NCBI RefSeq assembly: GCF_947493735.1
Contig: NZ_CANLSL010000019.1
Span: 1 to 54,323, forward strand
DNA from: an uncultured Acinetobacter sp.
Lineage (GTDB): Bacteria; Pseudomonadota; Gammaproteobacteria; Pseudomonadales; Moraxellaceae
Direction of reading: 5' to 3'
DNA length: 54,323 nt
The position numbers were made by a program, and so were the translations under genes. The notes under the pieces were generated by a model, which was given only the letters and a program-made list of their open reading frames with translations, made no database searches and was not told the origin of the DNA. Shown one piece after another: positions 7,535 to 16,964 of the stretch; positions within the stretch are counted from its first letter, which is position 1; every line of letters begins with the position of its first letter.

Positions 7535-9066
7535 GGTGTACCTCCTGCAACTGTGGTAATAATTTTATCGCTATCAGGTGCATGGATAAAATTTTGAAAT
7601 TGATCGAGTGAGCCGTGACCTTGTAACAGTGTCGCCAAAGACATGACATATTTATAAGCATTGGTCGCTATCTCGGCATGCAGCGCATTGATATTATTTT
7701 CGGCATCGATCACATCGGTCGCTGTACCCATATCCTCACGAAAGGACAGGGTTTGAATGCGTAGATTTTCTTCGGCAGCCCGCATATTGTCTTTTAATAA
7801 TTGATGGCTACGCTGTGCGCCAAGCATGGATTGATAGCTACTATAAATCACATTGGCAAGTTCGATTTTACTCTGTTCGGTAAGTAGCTGTGCTGCTTGG
7901 CTTTGCAGCTGTGCTGCTTGTACTTGTTTGCGTTTATCAACGCCAGAAAACAGGTTGTAGCTCGCCATCACGCCAACGATCCAATTCTCCTCGTCATCTA
8001 AAGCATATTCACCAAAGCCAAATACTTTAGGCTTTTGTGCGGCTTGTTTCACTTTGACATTTTGCTGTGCCAGTACCGTATTGTTTTGCAATTTCTGAAT
8101 CAAAGGTGAATTTTCTGCATAGCTGTCCATTAATGCAGTCAGATCCAAAGACTGTTTTTCATTGACAAATAGGGGCGTACTCGGCTCAATAACATCGAGG
8201 CTATGTAACAGATTTTGCAGTTGATATTGACTGGCTTGTAGTTGACGCTGAGCGCTTTGATACAGACGATCGGCATTGTTGCGAGCCACTTCGAATTGCA
8301 TGCGTTGACCACGGCTGATAAAGCCTTGTTGTTCGAGTTTTAAGGCATTGTCTAAATGACGTTGCATCGCATTGAGATTATTTTGACTTGATGCAAGGAG
8401 CTGTTGCTGGAGCTGTACATCAAAATAGCGAGTGATCAGTTGGAACCGCTGTGCATTTTCATCTTGTGCCTGATCATAACGACTACCTTGCGCTCGAATT
8501 TTCGCAACCTCTTTGGCGCTAGTGGTTAAACCGCCTGTGTAGATGGGCATGCTAAAGGAAACCGTTGGGCGAAAGACTTCATCTTCTAAATCAAGATGGG
8601 CATAGTTTGGAAACTGATTGACACCATCTTGGATAATATTATTAATCCCTGATTGCACACCATCTAATGCACCACTTGGCACACCTGCATTTTCAAGTTC
8701 AGAAATTCGATCACTGACACGCTGCGAAAGCTGATCTTCAATGCCTTGTTTAAATTGATCGAGTGGCACATCAGTTTCAGCGTGAAACGCATAAGCTCGT
8801 GCATTTAAATCGACACGTGGTAAACCTAAATACTTGACTGCTTGTGCTTCAAGTTCGCTAGCCTGTTGTAGTGCACGTTGCGACTGCAAGCTATATGAGG
8901 CGTCAAAAACACGTTGTTCGGCTTGCTCAAAGCTATAAGGCGCCGCATAGACGATGCTATTGCAGAATATGGCAATGCTCAAGACCAAGCGTTTTGGTCG
9001 TGTAGAAAATGACGGTTTTGAAAATAATAAATTTGGATAAGGTGATTTCATCAGTTTTTGTTGCAT
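7531..9066 (-). CDS. TolC-family outer-membrane channel protein
   Basis: This 511-residue protein would be the outer-membrane exit duct. It has an N-terminal signal segment (hydrophobic LVLSIAIFCNSIVYA before APYSFEQAEQ), then two OEP-type repeats of long amphipathic helices. Typical segments are PTVSFSMPIYTGG and VGVMASYNLFSG. The first methionines are close together, and M6 (MKSPYPN) could be the true start. It heads the export operon and has a 184-base upstream gap that should hold the promoter. The gene order tolC-hlyD-permease-permease implies a tripartite exporter. Confidence 0.9.
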   Translation of the reverse strand: MQQKLMKSPYPNLLFSKPSFSTRPKRLVLSIAIFCNSIVYAAPYSFEQAEQRVFDASYSLQSQRALQQASELEAQAVKYLGLPRVDLNARAYAFHAETDVPLDQFKQGIEDQLSQRVSDRISELENAGVPSGALDGVQSGINNIIQDGVNQFPNYAHLDLEDEVFRPTVSFSMPIYTGGLTTSAKEVAKIRAQGSRYDQAQDENAQRFQLITRYFDVQLQQQLLASSQNNLNAMQRHLDNALKLEQQGFISRGQRMQFEVARNNADRLYQSAQRQLQASQYQLQNLLHSLDVIEPSTPLFVNEKQSLDLTALMDSYAENSPLIQKLQNNTVLAQQNVKVKQAAQKPKVFGFGEYALDDEENWIVGVMASYNLFSGVDKRKQVQAAQLQSQAAQLLTEQSKIELANVIYSSYQSMLGAQRSHQLLKDNMRAAEENLRIQTLSFREDMGTATDVIDAENNINALHAEIATNAYKYVMSLATLLQGHGSLDQFQNFIHAPDSDKIITTVAGGTP

Positions 9067-9250
9067 TGCAACTACGCAATGGAAGTCAATATGCTCACAG
9101 TATATGACAAGCTGGAATCAGAAAAAAAGGTTTAATAAAACTTATAAGTCGGTGATCATTTGTACACAAAATAAATCGGCAACGCCTAAGTGCAAAAAAA
9201 GCCGATGACTTGCATTGGCTTGATGACATCTAAATTGTGAATAAAAAGAG

Positions 9251-9844
9251 TTAGTCTGCTTGAATCCAACTGTCAGCACGCTCACGCGCAAGGCGCATGT
9301 CATTTTGACTCAGGCTGGCAGCCAATTTAACGATTTTCTTTTCAGACATATCTTTGACACGGTAGTCGAGCATGCCATCACGAGTCGATAGCTCGTACCA
9401 TTGATAGGCACCCACATAGTTTTTAGCACGTTCTTCAAGTACTGCTAAGTTGTAACTTGCACGATTATCACCAAGCTTAGCGGCTTTCATCAAATATTGT
9501 TTGGCAGCATCAATGTTTTTCTTCACACCATTACCGCTGGCATACATCTGACCGACATTCAGCTGTGCTGCAGGGATGCCTTGATCGGCAGATTTTTTGA
9601 ACCAAGCGAACGCTTGATCCATATCTTTGGCAACACCTTGACCACGTTTATAACGCTCCGCCAAGAAGAATTGCGCAGGTGCTTGACCTGATTGTGCAGT
9701 GTGAGCCAACTGGTTGATTGGCATGGTCGCATACTGTGCAACGGTAGACTGACTAGATGGTTGTTGGCTGATGAGTTCGGCATGAGTAGACATCGCAACA
9801 ACACTAAGGACGCCGAATAAGCTACTTAAAGCGAGTTTTTTCAT
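9251..9844 (-). CDS. Sel1-repeat (TPR-like) periplasmic protein
   Basis: This 197-residue protein has a cleavable signal peptide (MKKLALSSLFGVLSVVAMSTHA). About three Sel1 repeats follow between residues 50 and 160, recognised by APAQFFLAERYKRGQGVAKD, IPAAQLNVGQMYASGNGVKK and a third, more divergent copy. Sel1 proteins are scaffolds for protein contacts in the envelope. The start overlaps the metW stop by ATGA (9841-9844), so it is translated as the third gene of a metX-metW operon. A direct role in methionine synthesis is not implied by the domain. Confidence 0.85.
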   Translation of the reverse strand: MKKLALSSLFGVLSVVAMSTHAELISQQPSSQSTVAQYATMPINQLAHTAQSGQAPAQFFLAERYKRGQGVAKDMDQAFAWFKKSADQGIPAAQLNVGQMYASGNGVKKNIDAAKQYLMKAAKLGDNRASYNLAVLEERAKNYVGAYQWYELSTRDGMLDYRVKDMSEKKIVKLAASLSQNDMRLARERADSWIQAD

Positions 9845-10434
9845 AGGGCACTGACTCTATAAATTGCTGTTTCACCAAATAAATTTGGCATGTATTTCAT
9901 AATTAAACTGCCTTGCTGATTATCATTGACGGCAAGACGGTTGATAATTCGTATATTGTTTTCTGCACACAAAGCTTCAAAATCTTTAAAGGTGCACAAG
10001 TGAATATTTGGCGTATTGTACCACATGTATGGCAACGCTTCAGAAACAGGCATTTTCCCTTTTAAAGCAAGGAAAGAACGTGTTTTCCAATGGGCAAAGT
10101 TTGGAAAGGTGATAATCGCCTCTCGCCCAACTCGCACCATATCACGAAGTAATACATCTGGTGTATCTACAGCTTGCAAAGCTTGTGCCATAACCACATA
10201 GTCAAAACTTTGGTCTGCAAACTGTTTTAAGCCTAGATTAAGGTCTTGTTGGATAATATTCAAGCCCCGACCGATGGCAATTGCGATTTTTTCTTGATCA
10301 ATTTCGAGCCCATAAGCTTGGACATTGTGCTTTTGTTGCATATGTGCGAGCAACTCTCCATTGCCACAGCCGAGATCAAGCACACGAGAATTCGGTTTGA
10401 TCCACTTTTCTGCAAGTTGTTGATCTAAACGCAT
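9841..10434 (-). CDS. metW: MetW, methionine biosynthesis methyltransferase-like protein
   Basis: This 197-residue protein has the MetW fold, an SAM-dependent methyltransferase. RVLDLGCGNGELLAHM (19-34) is the motif I glycine loop and VMAQALQAV lies near residue 81. In bacteria that use MetX-type acyltransferases, metW follows metX and supports its activity. Here only 2 bases separate the two genes. The conserved segments FPNFAHWKTR and LPYMWYNTPNIH are typical of MetW. Cytoplasmic. Confidence 0.95.
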   Translation of the reverse strand: MRLDQQLAEKWIKPNSRVLDLGCGNGELLAHMQQKHNVQAYGLEIDQEKIAIAIGRGLNIIQQDLNLGLKQFADQSFDYVVMAQALQAVDTPDVLLRDMVRVGREAIITFPNFAHWKTRSFLALKGKMPVSEALPYMWYNTPNIHLCTFKDFEALCAENNIRIINRLAVNDNQQGSLIMKYMPNLFGETAIYRVSAL

Positions 10435-10436
10435 AC

Positions 10437-11618
10437 TTATTCTCCTTGAGGCGTGTTTTGAGTGAGCGTTTGTGGTGCAGAGATGCTATTCAAACTGCTG
10501 GTCAAAAAGTTGTGCATGGTTTTCACATACAGCGGCACAGGAAATAAGAAAGAATCGTGTCCTTGTTCGGCTTCGATATCGACATAGCTCACTGGTTTAT
10601 GATTTGAGGTCAACGCACGTACAATTTCTTGCGAGCGAGACGGGGCAAAGCGCCAGTCGGTGGTAAATGATACGACTAAGAATCGACATTTGGTCTGCGC
10701 TAAGGCTTTTGGTAAATCACCCTCAAACTCACGTGCAGGATCAAAGTAATCTAAAGCTTTGGTCATGATCAGGTATGTATTGGCATCGAAGTTTCGGCTA
10801 AATTGCTCACCTTGATAGCGCAAATAGCTTTCCACTTGAAACTCGACGTCAAAGCCGTACATGAATTTTCCAAGTTTTAAATCACGACCAAACTTTTGCT
10901 TCATCGCTTCTTCAGACAGGTAGGTGATATGACCAACCATGCGTGCCAAGATCAAGCCACGTTTTGGATAGCTGTCATGTTCGAGGTAACGCCCATGATG
11001 AAAATCAGGATCAGACAATATTGACTGACGTGCCACCTCGTTAAAGGCAATATTTTGTGCGGTGAGCTTCGGTGCACTTGCGATGATGACACAATTACGC
11101 AAATCATCAGGATAATCGACCGACCATTGTAAGGCTTGCATACCACCCAATGAACCGCCGACCACAGCATGCCATACTGCAATACCAAGACGCTCAGAGA
11201 GCATTTTTTGGGTTTTGACCCAATCTCGTACAGTAACGAGTGGAAAATCTGGACCGTAAGGACGATTGTCATTTTCAGGGTTCGGAGAGGTAGGTCCTGT
11301 AGAGCCGTTGCACCCACCGATATTATTCAATGCGACGACATAAAAGAGATTGGTATCGATCGCTTTACCTGGACCAATACATTCGTCCCACCAGCCTGCT
11401 TTTTTATCATGTTCGTGGTGATAGCCTGCAGCGTGATGATGTCCAGAGAGCGCATGACAAATCAAAATCGCATTAGAGCGATCGGCATTGAGTTGCCCAT
11501 AAGTTTCGACCATGATTTCGAAACGTGGCAATACTCGACCACACTCAAGCTCAAGTGGCTGTTCAAAACTAAACTTTTCTGGACTGACGATACCGACTGA
11601 ATCGCTTGCAAAGCTCAC
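10437..11618 (-). CDS. metX: Homoserine O-acyltransferase MetX (probable succinyltransferase)
   Basis: This 393-residue alpha/beta hydrolase acylates homoserine in the first dedicated step of methionine synthesis. The nucleophile elbow [12 protein letters not shown] holds S156. The acid and base are in FTTDWRF and [18 protein letters not shown] (55-65) precedes the oxyanion region. Proteins of this group that are linked to metW in gamma-proteobacteria are annotated as succinyl-CoA users (MetXS). The donor cannot be decided by eye. The start is GTG, with AAGGG 7 bases upstream. Confidence 0.95.
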   Translation of the reverse strand: MSFASDSVGIVSPEKFSFEQPLELECGRVLPRFEIMVETYGQLNADRSNAILICHALSGHHHAAGYHHEHDKKAGWWDECIGPGKAIDTNLFYVVALNNIGGCNGSTGPTSPNPENDNRPYGPDFPLVTVRDWVKTQKMLSERLGIAVWHAVVGGSLGGMQALQWSVDYPDDLRNCVIIASAPKLTAQNIAFNEVARQSILSDPDFHHGRYLEHDSYPKRGLILARMVGHITYLSEEAMKQKFGRDLKLGKFMYGFDVEFQVESYLRYQGEQFSRNFDANTYLIMTKALDYFDPAREFEGDLPKALAQTKCRFLVVSFTTDWRFAPSRSQEIVRALTSNHKPVSYVDIEAEQGHDSFLFPVPLYVKTMHNFLTSSLNSISAPQTLTQNTPQGE

Positions 11619-11647
11619 GCTAATCCCTTGATTGATTATTCATAACA

Positions 11648-11674
11648 AAAGGATACCAATAAATTGATATCCTT
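11648..11674 (-). terminator. Hairpin after leuA, probable terminator
   Basis: AAGGATA and TATCCTT pair as a 7-bp stem, with an inner CAA/TTG pairing after one mismatch. On the minus strand the hairpin follows the leuA stop by about 20 bases and is followed by TTTTG, a short T run. It lies between leuA and metX and is a modest terminator candidate. Confidence 0.55.
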
Positions 11675-11694
11675 CCATATATAAATCTGTGTTT

Positions 11695-13386
11695 TTACGC
11701 AGATTCTGTAATTTGTTCAGCTTCAATCGCACCATTTTTGATCATGCGATTAATACATGCCAAGATCGCTTCGATCGATGCAGTGACGATGTTGTCATGA
11801 ATACCTACACCAAAACCACTGATCGGTTGTCCTTGGATTTGGAGTTCAATCATGGCAAGTGCTTTAGCATTGGCACCATGACCGATGCTTTTCTCTTCAT
11901 AATTCAACACATCAATCGGTAGGGCAATCGCATCCAAGATCGCAGAAATTGGACCATTGCCTTCACCTGTAAGATGACGCACTTCACCGCCTGCCAATAC
12001 TTCAAATTGAACCGCTTGACGACCATTATGATCTGACAAGTGATAATTTTTAATTTGATAATATTTTTGAGCAGTATAGATGTAAGTCTGTTTGAACAAT
12101 TCCCAAATCTGTTCCGCACTGATTTCGGTGCCGTGTTCATCGGTGTGTTGTTGCACAATCTGACTGAATTCAATTTGTAAGCGACGCGGCAACACCACAC
12201 CATAGCTAGATTCAAGTAAGTATGCGATACCACCTTTACCAGACTGACTGTTGACACGGATCACCGCATCATAGCTGCGTCCCAAATCTTTCGGGTCGAT
12301 TGGCAAATATGGCATATCCCAAATGTCTTCGTCTTTTTGGAATTCGAAGCCTTTTTTGATCGCATCTTGGTGCGAGCCTGAGAAGGCAGTAAATACCAAA
12401 TCACCCGCATAAGGATGACGTGGATGCACTGGCAAACCTGTGCATTCTTCAACAGTGGCAATGATTTCATTGACATTGGAGAAGTCTAAGTTTGGCGCAA
12501 CACCTTGGGTGTACATATTCAAGGCAACGGCTGCGACATCGACATTACCAGTACGTTCGCCATTTCCAAATACACAGCCTTCGACACGATCTGCACCTGC
12601 CATCAACGCAAGTTCAGCAGCCGCGATACCACAGCCACGGTCATTGTGTGGGTGAACAGAAATAATCACACCTTCACGACGCTGTAAATTACGGTGCATC
12701 CATTCGATTTGATCGGCATAGACATTCGGTGTAGACACTTCAACCGTCGCAGGCAAGTTCAAAATCACTTTATTGTCCTCAGATGCTTCCCAAATCTCAG
12801 TCACGGCATCACACACATCTTTCGCTACTTCTAACTCTGTTGCAGTAAAGCATTCAGGGCTATATTGGAAGACCCATTCAGTTTTAGGATATTTTTCCGC
12901 AGTTTGTTTGACTTTGGTCGCTGCATTGATTGCCAAAGCTTTGGCACCTGCCTCATCGACATTCAAGACTTTTTTACGGAAAGTCGGTGAGTTTGAATTA
13001 TAAATGTGGACGATGGCACGCTTCGCACCGATTAACGATTCAAAAGTGCGCTCGATCAAGTGATCACGTGCTTGCACCAAGACCTCGATATAGACATCAT
13101 CGGGAATGTGATTTTCTTCGATCAATTTGCGGGTAAAGTCAAAATCGACTTGCGATGCAGAAGGGAAGCCGATCTCGATATGTTTGAAGCCAATGCCTAC
13201 TAACATTTGGAACATTTTGAATTTTTGTTCGATGCTCATCGGTTCGAAAATCGCTTGGTTGCCATCACGCAGATCGGTGCTCATCCAAATCGGGGCTTGT
13301 GTAATTTCGTTGTTTGGCCACTGACGATCGGGTAAATCGACACGTTGGTACATGCGACGATATTTTTGGCTAGGATCTTTTAACAT
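11695..13386 (-). CDS. leuA: 2-isopropylmalate synthase
   Basis: LeuA condenses acetyl-CoA with 2-oxoisovalerate, the first step of leucine synthesis. The protein has the DRE-TIM barrel start TDLRDGNQA with its metal-binding Asp, then the HPHNDRGCG metal motif. The C-terminal regulatory domain is EVLAGGEVRHLTGEGNGPISA onward and ends ACINRMIKN. I start it at 13386 (MLKDPSQKYRR, 563 residues). That matches the family N-terminus and has GGAG about 9 bases upstream. The open frame continues 24 codons further upstream without resemblance to the family. Confidence 0.96.
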   Translation of the reverse strand: MLKDPSQKYRRMYQRVDLPDRQWPNNEITQAPIWMSTDLRDGNQAIFEPMSIEQKFKMFQMLVGIGFKHIEIGFPSASQVDFDFTRKLIEENHIPDDVYIEVLVQARDHLIERTFESLIGAKRAIVHIYNSNSPTFRKKVLNVDEAGAKALAINAATKVKQTAEKYPKTEWVFQYSPECFTATELEVAKDVCDAVTEIWEASEDNKVILNLPATVEVSTPNVYADQIEWMHRNLQRREGVIISVHPHNDRGCGIAAAELALMAGADRVEGCVFGNGERTGNVDVAAVALNMYTQGVAPNLDFSNVNEIIATVEECTGLPVHPRHPYAGDLVFTAFSGSHQDAIKKGFEFQKDEDIWDMPYLPIDPKDLGRSYDAVIRVNSQSGKGGIAYLLESSYGVVLPRRLQIEFSQIVQQHTDEHGTEISAEQIWELFKQTYIYTAQKYYQIKNYHLSDHNGRQAVQFEVLAGGEVRHLTGEGNGPISAILDAIALPIDVLNYEEKSIGHGANAKALAMIELQIQGQPISGFGVGIHDNIVTASIEAILACINRMIKNGAIEAEQITESA

Positions 13387-13583
13387 GATGAGTGCTCCGC
13401 TTTTGACGAATTTAAAATACTGTAAACAGCATTGAGTCGTTTTGTGTGGATAATACAAAGGACAATAGATTGATTAACTATTATTGTACGCTGAAAAAAT
13501 GGAAATGTATTTCTAATCTATGCAAAAGTATAACTATGTTTGATAAATATTTTTTTAAAAATAAATATTATTGGAAAATATTT

Positions 13584-14261
13584 TCAAATTTCGCCCCACA
13601 TGCGCAAAAGGTTGTGGTAGTGGTTCGCTAATGCCAAAGTGTCTTCATTTTCACCTTTGGTGCGCATACGAGTAATCACCTGATCCAGCTCAAATAACGA
13701 TGTGCGCTTCATATCATCTCGAATCATACTTTGAATCCAAAAAAATGAACAAACACGTTTGCCTTGAGTTACAGGAGTGACTTTATGAATACTACTTGAA
13801 GGGTAGAGCACCAAATCACCAGCAGGAAGTTTGACTTCATGTTCGCCATAAAGGTCTTGGATGATCAGTTCACCACCTTCGTAGTCCTCAGGTTCATTGA
13901 GGAAAATGGTACAAGACAGATCGGTACGAAGTAGGTTTGGTGATTGGTGAAAGCCACGCACAGCACCATCAACGTGAAAACCATATTCGCCACCACCTTC
14001 ATAGCGATTAAATAATGGTGGGACGATGCGAAGCGGTAAGGCAGCAGCAAAGAAAAAGGGATTATTGTTGAGTTGTTCGAGAATGATTTTGCCCAGTTGC
14101 TGAGCAACTTCACCGTTCTCAGGTAGTTGTAAGTTGCGTTTGACCTTTGCACCCTGATCACCAACTGTGCTACGTCCATCAACCCAGTCGGATTGTTCGA
14201 GGATTTGATAAAACTGCTGAACTTGCACTTTAGTCAGCACTTCGGGAATGTGTAAAATCAT
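13584..14261 (-). CDS. piuC: Fe(II)/2-oxoglutarate PKHD-type hydroxylase PiuC
   Basis: This 225-residue protein belongs to the PiuC/YbiX family. The Fe(II) ligands are visible as H96 and D98 (HVD) and H159 (SIHKVTPV), and R169 is the 2-oxoglutarate contact. The FFW motif and C-terminal LLRMWGEI are typical. The family is tied to iron uptake, and it lies directly downstream of a PiuA-type receptor on the same strand. The substrate is unproven. No strong Fur site is evident in its own 162-base upstream gap, which holds the piuA terminator, so its own promoter is uncertain. Confidence 0.93.
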   Translation of the reverse strand: MILHIPEVLTKVQVQQFYQILEQSDWVDGRSTVGDQGAKVKRNLQLPENGEVAQQLGKIILEQLNNNPFFFAAALPLRIVPPLFNRYEGGGEYGFHVDGAVRGFHQSPNLLRTDLSCTIFLNEPEDYEGGELIIQDLYGEHEVKLPAGDLVLYPSSSIHKVTPVTQGKRVCSFFWIQSMIRDDMKRTSLFELDQVITRMRTKGENEDTLALANHYHNLLRMWGEI

Positions 14262-14342
14262 GTCTAATAAGACCTATTATAACAAAGAATAGATTTGATC
14301 CTGAATAGCGTTAAGTAACTACAGAGATCAATATGTGATAAT

Positions 14343-14398
14343 AAAAAAAGCCTATCTTACGGATAAAACCACAATGTGATGATATCAGTAGATAGGCT
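14343..14398 (-). terminator. Terminator after piuA
   Basis: AGCCTATCT (14349-14357) and AGATAGGCT (14390-14398) form a 9-bp perfect stem with a 32-base loop. On the minus strand the stem is followed by a run of seven T (opposite 14343-14349). It comes about 25 bases after the piuA stop. Confidence 0.7.
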
Positions 14399-14423
14399 GT
14401 TGTACCTTAACTTAATATCGAAC

Positions 14424-16685
14424 TTAGAAGTTAAAGTTTAACGTTGCACGATATGAACGTTCAGCACCTGGGATATAGCGCCATCCACCACGGTTGATAC
14501 TTGCCACATAGTCTTCGTCAAATAGATTGTTGATATTAAGTTGTAGACCGATATTTTTGGTGATTTGGTAGCTTGCCATCGCATCGACAACCCAATAATC
14601 AGGTACAACAGCAGGGCCGACTTGGTTGTCATCACGTGATTTTTTCATCTCACCAATATATCGTGTACCACCGCCGACGCTCCATTTATCAGCTTTATAC
14701 GTTGACCACAAGGTAAATGCATCTGTTGGTGTAAATGGAATTTCGTCAGAGCCATCTGCTGATACAGCGCCTGTCCCGACAGCTTGTGTAACATTTTCGA
14801 TTTCAGAGTCTTGGTAGGTATATCCAGCACTCAATTGCCATTGGTCTGTAATTTGACCGACTGCACCAAGTTCAACACCTTTCACTGTTTTTTTGCCATT
14901 TTGATAATATGTACCATCATCATCTTCAGTCATTTCATTGGTCAGTTCGGTGTGGAAAAGTGCACCGCTCAGCAATAAACGTTGATCAATGACTTCCCAT
15001 TTTGTACCGATTTCGGCATTGTTGGTTTCTTGTGGCTCAAGGTCTAAGTTATTGTTGCTGTTGGCATTGGTTGAAGGCGCAAATGCATTTAAACTACCCA
15101 AGCCATCACCGCCAGTGATCGTACCAGGAGGCTGTTGTTGTACCGAGTAGCTTGCATAGAGGCTTCCTGATTCAGTCGGTTTAAACAACACGCCTGCTTT
15201 CCAATTAAACAAGTTGTCAGAATTTTCACTTTCAGAATACTCATAATTGGCAGGTTGACCACGTCCAGCAGTATTGCTTACGCCATTTGCATTCAAATTA
15301 TAGTGATCAAGTCGAACACCACCATTGATTGCCCAGCGTGGTGATAATTGCACTGTGTCAAATGCATAAACTGAGTAGGTGTCTAACTCACCTTTTGAGT
15401 AGCTTGGATTACGTTCAAGCGAAGAGGCAAGACTGGCGTCTGGATTGTAAAGCGAGGTTGGAATAACGGTGGCATCATAGCCATAGTTGTCCATTTCTTC
15501 TTGAGTGATTTCGATACCCGTGCTGAGGTCGTGTTCTAATGCACCAGTTTTGAATGATGTTGTAAAGTTTGTTTGACTGGTTAAGATTTTATTAACTGTG
15601 TCACCATTGTTACCACTACGATTGACTTGCGTATCTTCTGCATCACCATTTACGACGAAACTAGTTGGAATCGTAGCTAAATACTTGTGGGTCATACGTC
15701 CCCAACGTACAGCACTAGTGAGTTTGCTTACTTCAGAGATGTCGTGCTCAATACGAAGCGTTGCCATGTTTGCTTCAACATCATCAAAATCGTCAGTAGA
15801 GCCATAAAATGTAGAAGAATCAACACGATTACTATTAAGATAGTCTGCAATGTCAGCATAGTTTTCATTGCGAGAAGCATCAAAACCTTCAAGTCCGACG
15901 GTCGAAACACCACCATCGATCACATTATCTTGTTCAGTGTATAAGTAGTTTAAGAATAAACGTGTATCTGAATCTAAACCAAACCCAATTGATGGTGCGA
16001 TTGCCCATTTTTTATTTTCAACATGGTCACGTTTTACAGCGTCTGCATTTTCGATCATGGCATTTAAGCGAAGTGCAGTACTATCAGTAATCGATTGATT
16101 CAGGTCTGCTGTACCACGAACAAAGCTGTCGCTACCAAAGCCAATTGTGGCACGATTGAAGTCTTGCGCTTGCGCTTCTTTTGACTTGAGGTTGATTGAA
16201 CCAGAAGCAGCTGTACGACCATTGTCAGTACCTGCTGGACCTTTAAATACTTCAATTTGCTCAATATTGAACACATCACGGCTGATGTTGCCCAAATCAC
16301 GAATACCATCGACAAAGATACTGTTAGCAGCATCGAAACCACGCATCGTGATTGCATCACCAGTATTCATTCGACCATTTTCACCCAAGGCAAATGTGCC
16401 CACACCAGGGACATTACGCAATGCTTCCGTGAGCGTGCTTGCGGATTGTTCTTGTAAAATTTTTTGACTGATAATAGATATTGTTTGTGTCGTATCGACT
16501 AGAGGCTGGGTAAATTTGGTAGAAGACACTTGGTCGACTTTATAATTTTCTTGTTCTGCTGTGACTTGAATTGTAGGAAGCTCAATGACCTGATCTACAG
16601 CGTGGGCTGAAAAAGGAAGGGCTGCGGCAGCAACAGCAAGCAGTTGAGGCGCACATTGATGCTTGCGACTTTTGATTGTTTTCAT
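14424..16685 (-). CDS. piuA: TonB-dependent siderophore receptor PiuA
   Basis: This 753-residue outer-membrane receptor imports ferric catecholate-type siderophores. A signal peptide ends at about AHA (29). The TonB box region follows (ELPTIQVTAE), then the plug with LRNVPGV, MRGFDAANSIFVDGIRD, IEQIEVFKGPAG and SGSINLKSK. The 22-strand barrel ends in the aromatic RATLNFNF, with a terminal Phe as required by the BAM machinery. The PiuA/Fiu-like identity rests on overall resemblance and the piuC neighbour. PiuA-type receptors in Acinetobacter also admit siderophore-conjugated cephalosporins. A Fur-like site lies about 60 bases upstream. Confidence 0.92.
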   Translation of the reverse strand: MKTIKSRKHQCAPQLLAVAAAALPFSAHAVDQVIELPTIQVTAEQENYKVDQVSSTKFTQPLVDTTQTISIISQKILQEQSASTLTEALRNVPGVGTFALGENGRMNTGDAITMRGFDAANSIFVDGIRDLGNISRDVFNIEQIEVFKGPAGTDNGRTAASGSINLKSKEAQAQDFNRATIGFGSDSFVRGTADLNQSITDSTALRLNAMIENADAVKRDHVENKKWAIAPSIGFGLDSDTRLFLNYLYTEQDNVIDGGVSTVGLEGFDASRNENYADIADYLNSNRVDSSTFYGSTDDFDDVEANMATLRIEHDISEVSKLTSAVRWGRMTHKYLATIPTSFVVNGDAEDTQVNRSGNNGDTVNKILTSQTNFTTSFKTGALEHDLSTGIEITQEEMDNYGYDATVIPTSLYNPDASLASSLERNPSYSKGELDTYSVYAFDTVQLSPRWAINGGVRLDHYNLNANGVSNTAGRGQPANYEYSESENSDNLFNWKAGVLFKPTESGSLYASYSVQQQPPGTITGGDGLGSLNAFAPSTNANSNNNLDLEPQETNNAEIGTKWEVIDQRLLLSGALFHTELTNEMTEDDDGTYYQNGKKTVKGVELGAVGQITDQWQLSAGYTYQDSEIENVTQAVGTGAVSADGSDEIPFTPTDAFTLWSTYKADKWSVGGGTRYIGEMKKSRDDNQVGPAVVPDYWVVDAMASYQITKNIGLQLNINNLFDEDYVASINRGGWRYIPGAERSYRATLNFNF

Positions 16686-16744
16686 ATTTAAAATCCGTAG
16701 AGATTAAGGAGAAACAGCTACATGATGTAACAATTTGTGTATAT

Positions 16745-16763
16745 TCTAATAATAATCATTCTT
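16745..16763 (-). promoter_or_regulatory. Fur-box-like site upstream of piuA
   Basis: This 19-base stretch matches the GATAATGATAATCATTATC consensus at 14 of 19 positions, with an intact AATCATT half and TAATAAT before it. It lies about 60 bases upstream of piuA, where Fur would block the promoter. Iron repression of piuA is inferred. Confidence 0.65.
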
Positions 16764-16964
16764 AATTGCAATATCAGTTTCGCTCGCAGCCCTTAAATAA
16801 TGATTTAATTTACTGATTAGGATATTCATAAATATTGAATTAATGGTCTGAGTTGGCGATGATCTAAAGATTTTTCGCACAAGTTTTGTATATCGTCCAA
16901 TGTTGTCATATAATGTGGCACTTTTTTTAAAACTGTAATGATTAATCCAAAGATAGAGGAAGCC

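Noticed and set aside
11143..11620. Open frames opposite metX, leuA, nrdA, gacS and other long genes
   Set aside because: They are shadows of well-identified genes on the other strand and have no ribosome binding sites or family resemblance.
13387..13458. Longer N-terminus of LeuA
   Set aside because: The extra 24 codons do not resemble the family, whereas 13386 has a ribosome binding site and the typical start.
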